Below, piece by piece: positions 1 to 8,594 of a DNA stretch of 64,000 nt. A program made the translations under genes and the position numbers. Numbering within the stretch: the first letter of the stretch is position 1; every line of letters begins with the position of its first letter. The stretch comes from Methylobacterium organophilum. GTDB lineage: Bacteria; Pseudomonadota; Alphaproteobacteria; Rhizobiales; Beijerinckiaceae. Below the pieces are notes generated by a model. It saw nothing but the letters and a program-made list of their open reading frames with translations. It did no database searches and had not been told where the DNA came from. The DNA lies in NCBI RefSeq assembly GCF_022179465.1, contig NZ_BPQV01000006.1:62001-126000 (forward strand). Direction: 5' to 3'.

Positions 1-738
1 GAGCCCGGTGAGCCGGTCGCTCTCGGGCACGCGCACCCCGTCGAGTTCGAGCTCGAAGGTGAGGAAGCCGTGATAGCCGATCTTGTCGATGACCGTGCCG
101 GTCATGCCCTCGGGGAAGCGGCCGGGCTCCTTGACCACGAGGAAGGGCTCCAGGCCCGCCGAGCGGGGCTCGCCCGGCTTCGGCTCGCGGGTGCGGGCCA
201 GGACCTCGATGAAGTCGGCGCCCTGCGCGAAGCCCGCCCAGCGCTTGGTGCCGGTGAGCACCCATGCGTCGCCCTCGCGCACGGCCCTGGTCCGCACGCC
301 GGCGAGGTCCGAACCGGCGGTGGGCTCGGAGAGCGCGATCGAGCCGATCCACTGGCCCCTCGCGGATTTCGCCAGAAGCGCCCGGCGCCGGTCGTCGTCC
401 AGGGTCTGCGTGCCGAGCCCCTGGCCGCGGGCGAGGATGGAGCCGACGGAGAGCCAGGCCCGGGCGAGCTCTTCCGAGACCAGGCAATACTCGAACACGC
501 CGAGCCCCATCCCGCCATAGTCGGCGGGGATGGTGATGCCGAACCAGCCCTTCTCCGCCATGGCGTCGATGAGGGTGCGGGGCATCTCGCCCTTCTGCGG
601 GTCGAGCGCGTCGGCGAGGGGCAGCACCACCTCGCGGGCGAAGGCGCGGGCCTCCTGCTGCAGGGCGACCCGGGCCTCCGTGCGCCACGGGGACAGCAGC
701 TCCGGCGGCCGCGGCGCCTTCAGCTCCGGCGTCGACAT
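1..738 (-). CDS. Acyl-CoA dehydrogenase, N-terminal 246 residues (3' end outside window)
   Basis: The reverse strand is open from an ATG at 738 to the window edge, with a GGGAGG ribosome site just upstream. The translation has the acyl-CoA dehydrogenase N-terminal helical domain (IPADYGGMGLG, SEELARAW) and the middle beta domain with the substrate/FAD-contact stretch ALSEPTAGSD and the TGTKRW strand. The family oxidises acyl-CoA to enoyl-CoA with FAD, passing electrons to ETF. The C-terminal domain with the catalytic glutamate lies beyond the left edge, so substrate class cannot be judged. It is transcribed away from the YCII/ECF42 pair. The family call is firm; the substrate is unknown. Confidence 0.9.
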   Translation of the reverse strand, partial: MSTPELKAPRPPELLSPWRTEARVALQQEARAFAREVVLPLADALDPQKGEMPRTLIDAMAEKGWFGITIPADYGGMGLGVFEYCLVSEELARAWLSVGSILARGQGLGTQTLDDDRRRALLAKSARGQWIGSIALSEPTAGSDLAGVRTRAVREGDAWVLTGTKRWAGFAQGADFIEVLARTREPKPGEPRSAGLEPFLVVKEPGRFPEGMTGTVIDKIGYHGFLTFELELDGVRVPESDRLTGL

Positions 739-793
739 GGATCCTCCCCGTCCGGTTGTTTTCCAAGCCTGCGCCAACGCTCAAGGTGGCCAA

Positions 794-839
794 GCGTTTC
801 AGCGACCATGCGTTTCAGCGACCATGCGTTTCGGGGACC
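794..839. repeat. 16-bp tandem repeat (about 2.5 copies) in the divergent intergenic region
   Basis: GCGTTTCAGCGACCAT occurs twice head to tail at 794-809 and 810-825. A third, diverged partial copy (GCGTTTCGGGGACC) starts at 826. It lies between the acyl-CoA dehydrogenase start and the candidate ECF42 promoter. Its function is unknown; it could be a regulator-binding array or slippage. Confidence 0.6.
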
Positions 840-902
840 TTGCGGTTCGCGGGGACGCATCGGGGGGGGGAGGGGGCCGGGCCGCCTTTTTCGCGCGCCG
901 TC

Positions 903-929
903 TGTCGGCACGCGCTAGGCTCGCCCGTC
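903..929 (+). promoter_or_regulatory. Candidate ECF42-type promoter
   Basis: TGTCGG at 903-908, a 17-nt spacer, then CGTC at 926-929, lying 27 nt before the YCII start codon. This resembles the TGTCGA / CG(A/T)C elements reported, as I recall, for ECF42 autoregulated promoters. The match is by eye only. Confidence 0.4.
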
Positions 930-955
930 CTCGCCGCAAACACGGGAACCGGCCG

Positions 956-1345
956 ATGCTCTACGCCCTGCTCTGCTACCACTCGGAAGAGGTCGTCTGC
1001 GCCTGGAGCCAGGAGGAGGACGCGGCGGTGATGGCAAAGCTCGCCGTGGTGCAGGAACGGCTCGCGCGCGCGGGCAAGCTCGGCCCCGTCGCGCGGCTGA
1101 TGCCGACCACCGCGGCGACCACCCTGCGCAAGGACCGGGAGCCGCCGCTCGTCGTCGACGGCCCCTTCGCCGAGACCAAGGAGCAGCTCCTCGGCTTCTA
1201 CCTCCTCGAATGCACCGATCTCGAGGAGGCCCTGTCGATCGCCCGGGAGCTGGGCCAGGCCAATCCCGGCGGCTCCTACGAGATCCGGCCCGTGGCGCAT
1301 TTCGCCCCCGGCGCCCCTAGCCCGGTCGGCGCGGCCACCTCATGA
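956..1345 (+). CDS. YCII-related (DGPF-motif) protein
   Basis: A 129-residue protein starting MLYALLCYHSEE and carrying the hallmark VVDGPFAETKEQLLGFYLL followed by a ferredoxin-like helix. This is the YCII/DGPF family (dimeric alpha+beta fold of unclear catalytic role). The reading frame is open further upstream, but family members begin at this M. Its stop overlaps the sigma factor start as ATGA, so the two are probably translationally coupled. DGPF proteins are well-known genomic partners of ECF42 sigma factors, and this arrangement matches. The biochemical function is not known; association with the sigma factor is inferred from linkage. Confidence 0.9.
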   Translation: MLYALLCYHSEEVVCAWSQEEDAAVMAKLAVVQERLARAGKLGPVARLMPTTAATTLRKDREPPLVVDGPFAETKEQLLGFYLLECTDLEEALSIARELGQANPGGSYEIRPVAHFAPGAPSPVGAATS

Positions 1346-2598
1346 GCCCCAACGCCCTCGCCTGGATCGACCAGGCCCTGCGGGCGGCCCGGCCGACCGC
1401 CCTGGCGGCGCTGCTGCGCTATTTCCGCGATCTCGACACCGCGGAAGAGGCCTTTCAGGAGGCCTGCCTGCGGGCCCTCGCCCATTGGCCGCGCAACGGG
1501 CCGCCCCGGGACCAGGCCGCCTGGCTGATCCTGGTCGGGCGCAATGCCGGGGTCGACGCCCTGCGCCGCCGCGCCCGGCAGGAAGCCCTGCCCGACGAGG
1601 CCGCCCTCTCCGATCTCGGCGACGCGGAGGCGGACATCGCCGAGCGTCTCGACGGGGCGCAGTATCGCGACGACATCCTGCGGCTGCTCTTCGTCTGCTG
1701 CCATCCGGACCTGCCCCGCACCCAGCAGATCGCGCTGGCCCTGCGCGTCGTCTCCGGCCTCTCGGTGACGCAGATCGCCCGCGCCTTCCTGGTGAGCGAG
1801 GCCGCCATGGAGCAGCGCATCACCCGGGCGAAGGGGCGGGTGGGGCGCTCCGACCTGCCCTTCGAGGCCCCGGGCGCCCCGGAGCGGGCGCGGCGCCTCG
1901 CGGGGGTCGCCGCCATGCTCTACCTCGTCTTCAACGAGGGCTATTCGGCCGGCTTCGAAGCGGTGGGCGCCCGCGCGCCGCTCTGTGACGAGGCGATCCG
2001 GCTCGCCCGGCTGTTGCTCAGGCTGTTCCTGGCCGAGCCCGAGATCATGGGGCTCACCGCCCTGATGCTGCTCCAGCATGCCCGCGCCGCCGCGCGGTTC
2101 GATGCGGAGGGGGCGGCCGTGCTCCTGGAGGATCAGGACCGCGCCGCCTGGGATGCGGGGATGATCGGGGAGGGGCTCGCCCTGCTCGACAAGGCGATGC
2201 GCCACAACGCCCCCGGCCCCTACCAGATCCAGGCGGCGGTGGCCGCGCTCCATGCCCGGGCGAAGCGGGCCTGCGACACCGACTGGGTGCAGATCGACCA
2301 CCTCTATGCCAGCCTGGAGCGGATGCAGCCCTCCCCCGTGGTGACCCTGAACCGGGCGGTCGCCGTCTCCAAGGCGCGGGGGCCGGGGGAGGCGCTGGCC
2401 CTGATCGAGCCCCTGGCCGAGAGCCTGTCCGGCTATTTCTACTTCCACGGGGCGCGGGGCGCCTTCCTCAAGCAGCTCGACCGGCGGGCGGAGGCGCGGA
2501 TCAGCTTCGACCGGGCGATCGCCCTCGCCGGCACCGCGGCCGAGGCCGCCTTCATCCGGACGGAACTGGACGCCCTGGGCGGGGAGGGGCCGCCCTGA
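1342..2598 (+). CDS. ECF42-family RNA polymerase sigma factor with C-terminal extension
   Basis: A 418-residue protein. The first ~180 residues hold sigma region 2 (LLRYFRDLDTAEEAFQEA, then WLILVGRNAGVDALRRRA) and region 4 (LPRTQQIALALRVVSGLSV, then the helix-turn-helix QIARAFLVSEAAMEQRI). The remaining ~230 residues are the long helical, TPR-like extension (VFNEGYSAG, NRAVAVSKARG) characteristic of ECF42; ordinary ECF sigma factors are about 200 residues. No anti-sigma gene is present, in keeping with regulation through the extension. It overlaps the DGPF gene by four bases. The regulon is unknown; its own operon promoter is the best candidate target. Confidence 0.92.
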   Translation: MSPNALAWIDQALRAARPTALAALLRYFRDLDTAEEAFQEACLRALAHWPRNGPPRDQAAWLILVGRNAGVDALRRRARQEALPDEAALSDLGDAEADIAERLDGAQYRDDILRLLFVCCHPDLPRTQQIALALRVVSGLSVTQIARAFLVSEAAMEQRITRAKGRVGRSDLPFEAPGAPERARRLAGVAAMLYLVFNEGYSAGFEAVGARAPLCDEAIRLARLLLRLFLAEPEIMGLTALMLLQHARAAARFDAEGAAVLLEDQDRAAWDAGMIGEGLALLDKAMRHNAPGPYQIQAAVAALHARAKRACDTDWVQIDHLYASLERMQPSPVVTLNRAVAVSKARGPGEALALIEPLAESLSGYFYFHGARGAFLKQLDRRAEARISFDRAIALAGTAAEAAFIRTELDALGGEGPP

Positions 2599-2600
2599 CG

Positions 2601-2645
2601 GCGCCCGCCCCCCGCGGCTCTGCCGCGCGCGGACGGGGAGGGCGC
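2601..2645. terminator. Hairpin between convergent genes
   Basis: Inner stem CGCGGC / GCCGCG (2613-2618 with 2622-2627, loop TCT), flanked by an outer GCGCCC / GGGCGC pair (2601-2606, 2640-2645). It exactly fills the gap between the ECF42 stop and the sdhE stop, as expected for a shared bidirectional terminator. There is no clear T-tract. Confidence 0.45.
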
Positions 2646-2942
2646 TCAGGAATGGATCGGCGCGTCGTGCCGGTGGAAGGCCTTGAGGCGGCGGTAGACC
2701 GTGGTGTCGTAATTGCCCGGGACCTCGGCCTCGCCGGTGAGCCAAGTGAAGAGGTCGCGGTCGGGCACCTCGATCAGGGCCTCGAAATCCGCGAGCTCGT
2801 CCTCGGAGAAGTCGCCGATCGCCGCATCGGCGAAGCGGCCCATGATCAGGTCCATCTCGCGGATGCCCCGGTGCCAGGCCCGGAACAGGGTGCGGCGGCG
2901 GCGGGGATCGAGATCGGCGCTGGAGCGGGTGGTGCCGGACAT
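2646..2942 (-). CDS. sdhE: FAD assembly factor SdhE (succinate dehydrogenase assembly factor 2)
   Basis: A 98-residue protein with the family signature RGIREMDLIMGRFAD (the RGxxE motif that contacts the flavoprotein) near residues 24-38 and the conserved five-helix pattern ending in DTTVYRRLKAF. SdhE/YgfY proteins promote covalent attachment of FAD to SdhA in complex II. The frame is open upstream, but MSGTTRSS is the natural start and gives the normal family length. It diverges from recG across a ~215-bp gap with GATCC palindromes. Confidence 0.93.
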   Translation of the reverse strand: MSGTTRSSADLDPRRRRTLFRAWHRGIREMDLIMGRFADAAIGDFSEDELADFEALIEVPDRDLFTWLTGEAEVPGNYDTTVYRRLKAFHRHDAPIHS

Positions 2943-2984
2943 GGGAGAGACCTGGGACGGGCCGGACGGACGAGGCGGGATCCA

Positions 2985-3018
2985 GGGATCCGGGGAGACC
3001 GTGATCCTTGGATCCCGG
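2985..3018. repeat. GATCC-rich palindromic element, copy A
   Basis: GGGATCCGGG, a short spacer, GTGATCCT, then GGATCC. A 34-nt match (28 identical positions) lies inside mfd at 9878-9911, and a shorter hairpin form lies at 21613-21639. This copy sits in the sdhE/recG divergent gap. Confidence 0.45.
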
Positions 3019-3157
3019 ACTCCTTGGACACCGTGATCCCGAGCGGGACCCGGAGCATAGGACAGGGCGGGGACCGATGCACGCCGCCGGCATTCCACAG
3101 GCCGGGCTTGCAACCTCATGCCGCAGCGCTACCGGATGGAAACCGGGGCAGGGCATC

Positions 3158-5320
3158 ATGACAGGACAGGCCGCCCCTCCCCCGATGACCGACGAGACAC
3201 CCCGCCTGCGCCCCAGCATCCTCGACGCGCTCTTCGCCCCCGCCCGCGGCCTGCCCGGGGTCGGGCCGAAGATCGCGCCGCTGATCGAGCGGCTGCTCGG
3301 CAGCGAGGAACGCCCGGCCCGGGTGGCCGACCTGCTGTTCCACCTGCCCCAGCGCGGGGTGGCGCGGCCGCTCTCGGGCTCGGTCCGCGACGCGCCGGTC
3401 GGCGAGCCGGTCACGATCGGCGTGACCGTGGCGGCCCATCGCCCGCCGATGCCCGGCGCCGGCAAGCGGCCGTTCCGGGTGCTCGTCGAGGATGAGACCG
3501 GCGACGTGACCCTGGTCTTCTTCGGCATGCCGCGCCAGCGGGTGGAGAAGATGCTGCCGCTCGGGGCCCATCGCTACGTCTCCGGCCGGATCGAGCTCTG
3601 GGACGGGCACCGGCAGATGGTCCATCCCGCCCGCGTGGTCGATGCGGAGGGGCTCGCGGCCCTGCCGGCGGTGGAGCCGGTCTACGGCGCGACCGAGGGG
3701 CTGACCTCGCGCATGATCGGCAAGATCGCCCATGCCGCCCTCGACAAGCTCCCCGTCCTGCCGGAATGGCAGGACCCGGCCTGGCTGCAGCGCAACCGCT
3801 TCCCCGCCTTCGCCGAGGCGTTGAAGGCCGAGCACCATCCCGAGGAGGCGCCCCCCGCCCCGAAGGAGGGGGAGGAGGCCCCGCAGACGCCGGCCCGGCG
3901 CCGGCTGGCCTATGACGAACTGCTCGCCTCGCAGCTGGCGCTCGCCCTGATGCGGGCGCGCCAGCGGCGCAAGCCCGGCCGCTCCAATGCCGGGGACGGC
4001 GCCCTGCGCGACCGGATCGAGGCGGCCCTGCCCTTCGCGCTGACCGGCGCGCAGCGGCGGGCCGTCGCCGAGATCCGCGCCGACATGGCCTCGGAGCGGC
4101 GGATGCTGCGCCTGCTCCAGGGCGATGTCGGCTCGGGCAAGACGGCGGTGGCGCTGCTCGCCATGGCGCATGCGGTCGAGGCCGGGCGGCAGGCGGCGCT
4201 GATGGCGCCCACCGAGATCCTGGCCCGGCAGCATTTCGAGCGGCTGGCCCCGCTCGCCGGCTCCCTGCGCCTGCGGCTGCTCACCGGCCGGGACAAGGCG
4301 GCCGAGCGCCGGGCGACGCTCGCCGACCTCGCCGCCGGCCACATCGACATCGTGGTCGGCACCCACGCCCTGTTCCAGGAGGCGGTGGCCTTCCGCGACC
4401 TCGGCCTCGCCGTGGTCGACGAGCAGCACCGCTTCGGCGTCCACCAGCGCCTGGCGCTCGGCGCCAAGGGCCAGGCGGTCGACATCCTGGTGATGACCGC
4501 GACGCCGATCCCGCGCACCCTGGCCCTGACCTGCTTCGGCGACATGGACGTCTCGGTGCTCGACGAGAAGCCGGCCGGGCGCCAGCCGATCAAGACCCTC
4601 ACCATCCCCACCGAGCGCATCGACGAGGTGGTGGAGGGACTGCACCGGGCGCTGGCCGCGGGGGACCGGGTCTACTGGATCTGCCCCCTGGTGGCCGAAT
4701 CCGAGTTCGTGGACCTCGCCGCGGCCGCCGAGCGGTTCGAGGACCTGAAGGCGCATTTCGGGGAGGCGGTCGGCCTGATCCACGGCAAGATGCCGGGGCC
4801 GGAGAAGGACGCGGCCATGGAGCGCTTCGCCGCCGGCGCGACCAGGGTGCTCGTCTCCACCACCGTGGTCGAGGTCGGCGTCGACGTGCCGGAGGCGACG
4901 ATCATGGTGATCGAGCATGCCGAGCGCTTCGGCCTCGCCCAGCTCCACCAGCTGCGCGGGCGGGTCGGCCGGGGCTCGAAATCCTCCTCCTGCCTGCTGC
5001 TCTATCGCGGCCCCCTCGGCCAGGTCGCCAAGGCCCGGCTCGAAATGATGCGCGAGAGCGAGGACGGCTTCCGCATCGCCGAGGCCGATTTGCGCCTGCG
5101 CGGGGAGGGCGAGGTGCTGGGCACCCGCCAATCCGGCCTGGCGGCCTTCCGCCTCGCCCGGCTCGAGAGCGACGGCGACCTCCTGGAGGCGGCGCGGGAC
5201 GATGCCCGGCTGATCGTGGAGCGCGATCCCGGGCTGACCTCGCCGCGGGGCGAGGCCCTGCGGGTGCTGCTCTACCTGTTCGAGCGGGACGCGGCGATCC
5301 GGCTGATCGGGGCGGGCTGA
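3158..5320 (+). CDS. recG: ATP-dependent DNA helicase RecG
   Basis: RecG remodels stalled replication forks and branch-migrates Holliday junctions. The ~720-residue protein shows the helix-hairpin-helix-like start (RGLPGVGPKIAPLIERLL), the OB-fold wedge domain near residues 80-190, Walker A GDVGSGKT near 322-329, motif Ia MAPTEILARQHF, a Walker B variant DEQHRFG near 421, motif III MTATPIPRTL, and motif VI QLRGRVGRG. Length fits the family. The start at 3158 follows a GGGGCAGGG stretch; an ATG at 3185 is an alternative. Divergent from sdhE. Confidence 0.95.
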   Translation: MTGQAAPPPMTDETPRLRPSILDALFAPARGLPGVGPKIAPLIERLLGSEERPARVADLLFHLPQRGVARPLSGSVRDAPVGEPVTIGVTVAAHRPPMPGAGKRPFRVLVEDETGDVTLVFFGMPRQRVEKMLPLGAHRYVSGRIELWDGHRQMVHPARVVDAEGLAALPAVEPVYGATEGLTSRMIGKIAHAALDKLPVLPEWQDPAWLQRNRFPAFAEALKAEHHPEEAPPAPKEGEEAPQTPARRRLAYDELLASQLALALMRARQRRKPGRSNAGDGALRDRIEAALPFALTGAQRRAVAEIRADMASERRMLRLLQGDVGSGKTAVALLAMAHAVEAGRQAALMAPTEILARQHFERLAPLAGSLRLRLLTGRDKAAERRATLADLAAGHIDIVVGTHALFQEAVAFRDLGLAVVDEQHRFGVHQRLALGAKGQAVDILVMTATPIPRTLALTCFGDMDVSVLDEKPAGRQPIKTLTIPTERIDEVVEGLHRALAAGDRVYWICPLVAESEFVDLAAAAERFEDLKAHFGEAVGLIHGKMPGPEKDAAMERFAAGATRVLVSTTVVEVGVDVPEATIMVIEHAERFGLAQLHQLRGRVGRGSKSSSCLLLYRGPLGQVAKARLEMMRESEDGFRIAEADLRLRGEGEVLGTRQSGLAAFRLARLESDGDLLEAARDDARLIVERDPGLTSPRGEALRVLLYLFERDAAIRLIGAG

Positions 5321-5665
5321 GCGACGGCTGGATCCGCCGCGCGGAGCGGCCGGCGGACGTGTTCAGGTCCGTTCAGGTCCGTTCGGATTGGCGGAGTCGT
5401 TCAGCTTCGCTTCAGGAAGGATGGCGGGTGCGAAGGCGCACCGATCGCCGCAGCGGCGACACGGACACGAATCCGTCACGAATTCTTTTTTCGATCGAAT
5501 TCAACGACTTGTCGACATACCCTCATCTCTTGGATGAGGTTCCGGGCCGCCCTCGCGGAACTTTGCCAGCCTGAAATTCCTTGAATTGGCCCAAAACCTC
5601 CCTTAACTGAAGATGAACGAAAGGCCTCGATCATCGGGGCGCCACAGGAATCCAGGAGGAAGGCT
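5321..5665. other. 345-bp intergenic region with short repeats
   Basis: No convincing gene. It contains GTTCAGGTCC twice in tandem near 5360-5380, a GAATTC pair flanking a T-rich stretch around 5478-5500, and a perfect inverted repeat CCTCATC-TCTTG-GATGAGG at 5521-5539. It ends in the ribosome site of the next gene and probably holds that gene's promoter. Confidence 0.5.
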
Positions 5666-5995
5666 ATGTCGGCCGGACTGTTCCAGACCCTGCCGGGCGC
5701 GCACGAGATGGGCGGCGCTCAGGCGCTCCCCAGCGAGCCCTGGCTTCTCCCGATCTCGGACCGCGAGGAGCGGCGCGAGGAGACCTCGTCGGAAGCGTTG
5801 CTTCAGGCGGTCAAGCTCTCGTCCCGCCGCTTCTGGCTCGCCGCCAACGCGCTCTGCGCCGTGCTGGCTCTGCTTCTGACGGCGCAGGTCGCCACCGACT
5901 GGCGCAGCCCCGTCGGCCAGCCCGCGAGCGGGCAGGTGGCCGAAGCCACTCCGCCGACGATCGCCGTGGAGAAGGCCTCGCTCGTCCACCACTGA
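5666..5995 (+). CDS. Small single-pass membrane protein of unknown function
   Basis: 109 residues, preceded by a near-ideal AGGAGGA ribosome site 7-8 nt before the ATG, which argues that it is a real gene. The N-terminal half is charged and acidic (SDREERREETSSEAL). One hydrophobic segment near residues 52-72 (FWLAANALCAVLALLLTAQV) is followed by a short Pro/Ala-rich tail, suggesting a cytoplasmic N-terminus. I do not recognise a family. It stands alone between recG and the convergent DUF502 gene. Confidence 0.7.
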   Translation: MSAGLFQTLPGAHEMGGAQALPSEPWLLPISDREERREETSSEALLQAVKLSSRRFWLAANALCAVLALLLTAQVATDWRSPVGQPASGQVAEATPPTIAVEKASLVHH

Positions 5996-6018
5996 CGCCG
6001 GCCCTCGGGCCGATCGGT

Positions 6019-6810
6019 TCAGGACTCCTGGCGCGCTGGCTCCCGGCGCGCCTTTTCCATGTCCGGGGGCGCCCCGGACTGGGCCGCCCGCAGGGAGGCG
6101 GCCATGGCGTTGAGGCGGGCCTGCGGGTCCTCGGGCTGGATGACGCCGGCCGACATCACCAGCTTGGCCGCGTCGTCCACGCTGATGCCGACCTCGATGA
6201 TCTCGGAGCGGGGCAGGTAGAAGAAGAAGCCCGTGGTCGGGTTGGGCGCGCAGGGCAGGAACACGCCGACATAATCGTGCCCCGCCTTCTCGCGCTCCTC
6301 CAGCGCCCCCTGCACCTCGCTCGCCGCTGGGGCCGAGAGGAAGACCACCGACCAGGTGCCCTTCACGGGGAACTCGACCAGGCCGACCGTGCGGAACGAG
6401 GTGCCGTTGGCCGAGAACAGCGTCTCGAAGATCTGGCGCAGGCCGCGATAGAGCCCGGAGATCACCGGCGTGCGGGCGAGGAGCACCTCGCCGAACTCCA
6501 CCACCGAGCGGCCGACCAGGTTGGCGGTGAGGAAGCCGAGCAGCGTCACCGCCACGAAGGCGATGACCAGGCCGAGGCCGGGGATCGAGAAGGGCAGGTA
6601 ATGGTCCGGCAGGTAGCTCGCCGGCACCAGGGGCTTCACCCAGCCGTCGATCAGCGCGATCACCCACCAGGTCAGGTAGGCGGTGATGGCGAGCGGACCC
6701 GCCACGATGATGCCGGTGAGGAAATAGGTCCGCAGGCGCCCGCGGGCGCTCACCCGCGTCTTGGTGCTCGCGGGCTCGGGGTCGGGGATCGGCGAGATCG
6801 TGGGCGCCAC
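6019..6810 (-). CDS. DUF502 family membrane protein
   Basis: About 263 residues with two strong membrane segments (YFLTGIIVAGPLAITAYLTW near 29-48 and LGLVIAFVAVTLLGFLTANL near 75-94). The DUF502 core follows: RTPVISGLYRGLRQIFETLF, and a beta-rich soluble domain with FLPCAPNPTTGFFFYLP. The family is widespread in proteobacteria with no established function. I chose the GTG at 6810 because AAGGTG lies five bases upstream; a GTG at 6855 lengthens the protein by 15 residues but has no ribosome site. Convergent with the small membrane gene. Confidence 0.87.
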   Translation of the reverse strand: MAPTISPIPDPEPASTKTRVSARGRLRTYFLTGIIVAGPLAITAYLTWWVIALIDGWVKPLVPASYLPDHYLPFSIPGLGLVIAFVAVTLLGFLTANLVGRSVVEFGEVLLARTPVISGLYRGLRQIFETLFSANGTSFRTVGLVEFPVKGTWSVVFLSAPAASEVQGALEEREKAGHDYVGVFLPCAPNPTTGFFFYLPRSEIIEVGISVDDAAKLVMSAGVIQPEDPQARLNAMAASLRAAQSGAPPDMEKARREPARQES

Positions 6811-6904
6811 GCATGCACCTTGGGGGAGGCGGGCGCCGGCCCGTGAGGCCGGCACGCCGCAGGATTCTGCCCTGTGCCTGACGTAGCGGCTGCGCCGCAG
6901 CGCC

Positions 6905-8074
6905 TCAAGAGCCGCCGGCTGCGGCGTAGGCGGGCTGCGTCGCCGGGGGCGCCCGCCGCCGGGCCGCGGCGCGGCGCAGCCAGTACAGGGTCAGCCCGGT
7001 CCCGGCGAAGAGCGGCATCATCAGCGCGGCGAGGCAGAACAGCAGGGCGACGGGGGCGCCGAAGAAGCGGCCGCGATGCACCTCCAGCATGTTCTCGGCG
7101 ATCTGCCGGCCGAGGGGCTTGTCGGCGGCCGGCTGCACCGCGAGCAGGGCGCCGGTCTCGGCGCTGAAGCACGCCTCGTCGCGGTCCTTCTGGCCCTGGC
7201 CGCCCGTGGCGGTCAGGAAGCGGATGCGGATCGCCTCCGCCTCCGGCCCCGGCAGGGCGATGACGGACAGGCGCGCCTCCCGGCCCGGCCCGGCCATGAA
7301 GGCGGCCCAGGCCCGGTCGAGGGCGAGGGGGCCGGCGGCGCCGCGCTTGCGCTCCGCCTTCGCCGCGGGCGGGGCACCGGTGAGGAGGAGGGTCGCCCCC
7401 GTCCGGTACCAGTCGTAGGACCACCACAGGCCCGAGAGGGCGATGACCGCGTAGACCGGGACCAGCCAGGTGCCGAGGACGGCGTGCAGCGACCACCAGC
7501 GCGCCCGGCCGGGCCGGGACAGGCTGGGCTTCAGCCAGATCCGCCAGCGATGGAGCTTGGGCCAGCGCAGGTAGAGGCCGGTGCCGAGGAAGACGAGGAG
7601 GGACAGGGCACAGAAGCCGGTGAGCGTGCGGCCCCAGCCCCGGCCGTCCCCGGGCAGGAGGAGCCAGCGATGCAGGGCGCGGATGGTGGCGAAGGCCGCC
7701 TCCGTCCGGGCCTCGCCGCGGACCGCGCCGTCATAGGGGTCGAGATAGAGCGAGGCGGGCCGGGCGCCGTCCCGGCCGCGGGCGAAGCGCAGGCGGGGGG
7801 CCTCGGCGGGATCGCCGGACAGGGTCAGGGCCTCGACCCGCGCCCCGGGCCGTTCGGCCTGCGCCCGGGCGACGAGCGCTTCGGGCGTCAGCCGCACCCG
7901 CCCCTCCTCCACCCGGACGAGGGCGAGGTCGGCATCGACGAAATCCCCGATCGCCTCCTCGTAGGAGAGCAGCGCCCCCGTGATCCCCATCAGGGCCAGG
8001 ACGAGCCCGGCGGTGAGGCCGAGCGCCCAGTGCAGGCGGAACAGGACGCTGCGCAGGCGGGGAAACGCCGTCAT
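6905..8074 (-). CDS. PepSY-associated transmembrane protein
   Basis: 389 residues: a first membrane helix (LHWALGLTAGLVLALMGITG, ~14-33), a periplasmic PepSY-like domain, the LHRWLLLPGDGRGWGRTLTG loop typical of PepSY_TM proteins (~140-160), two central helices (~160-215) and a final helix near 345-370. Histidines in the HW and LHRW motifs resemble a haem-binding ferric reductase arrangement. Members often sit beside siderophore receptors and are called iron-uptake membrane proteins. No receptor is adjacent here, so the iron link rests on family knowledge only. Probably monocistronic. Confidence 0.88.
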   Translation of the reverse strand: MTAFPRLRSVLFRLHWALGLTAGLVLALMGITGALLSYEEAIGDFVDADLALVRVEEGRVRLTPEALVARAQAERPGARVEALTLSGDPAEAPRLRFARGRDGARPASLYLDPYDGAVRGEARTEAAFATIRALHRWLLLPGDGRGWGRTLTGFCALSLLVFLGTGLYLRWPKLHRWRIWLKPSLSRPGRARWWSLHAVLGTWLVPVYAVIALSGLWWSYDWYRTGATLLLTGAPPAAKAERKRGAAGPLALDRAWAAFMAGPGREARLSVIALPGPEAEAIRIRFLTATGGQGQKDRDEACFSAETGALLAVQPAADKPLGRQIAENMLEVHRGRFFGAPVALLFCLAALMMPLFAGTGLTLYWLRRAAARRRAPPATQPAYAAAGGS

Positions 8075-8594
8075 TCAGGACTCGGGGTTCGAGGATCACC
8101 GGAACGGACAACCGGCGGCGAGGGCCGGGGCGATCGAGGGAAGGTCACAGGTCTCGCCGGCGCGGTTGAGCCGGTTGAGCCGCAGGGTCGCCGGCCCCTT
8201 TCGGCCGGCCAAGCAAGAATCGGGGATAGAGGAGCGCGCGAGGAGCGGTCAACGATCACCGGTACATGGCGCGCATGCATTCGATAGATTATAATTTTTA
8301 TAAATCAGAACTCGCCGCTGTTCTTGCCGATCACGGCTGAAGCAGAAGCAAGGTCAGGCATCGACATGCTCAGGTTGCAAGACCGGTCGTCGGCCGCGGG
8401 CGCCGGCCCCGCGGCGGGAGCAGGCGGCCCATGCGGCGCGGCCCTGCGGCATGGCGACTTCGCCCCTGACCACGGGCGGGGTTTCGGCTAAACGTCCCGT
8501 CGAAGACCCGATCCCTTGCCGCCCGTGGGCCCCGGATGTGATCCGCCGCGCCCTTCGAGCGTTTCCCCGCCGACGAGATCCGCCGCGCCTGCCG
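8075..8594. other. 520-bp intergenic region between divergent PepSY gene and mfd
   Basis: No gene supported. An AT-rich patch at about 8278-8308 (GATTATAATTTTTATAAATC is an imperfect palindrome) stands out in otherwise GC-rich sequence and could be a promoter or operator. GGTTGAGCC occurs twice in tandem near 8163-8180. Confidence 0.4.

Noticed and set aside
1276-3528. Long reverse-strand frame across the ECF42, sdhE and recG starts
   Set aside because: Crosses real genes on both strands and has no recognisable domain.
5359-5574. 71-codon forward frame after recG
   Set aside because: No ribosome site, Arg/Ser-rich, and it spans short repeats and an inverted repeat; more likely regulatory DNA.
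8278-8308. Fur or Irr box upstream of the PepSY gene
   Set aside because: AT-rich and partly palindromic, but does not match a Fur or Irr consensus well enough to name.
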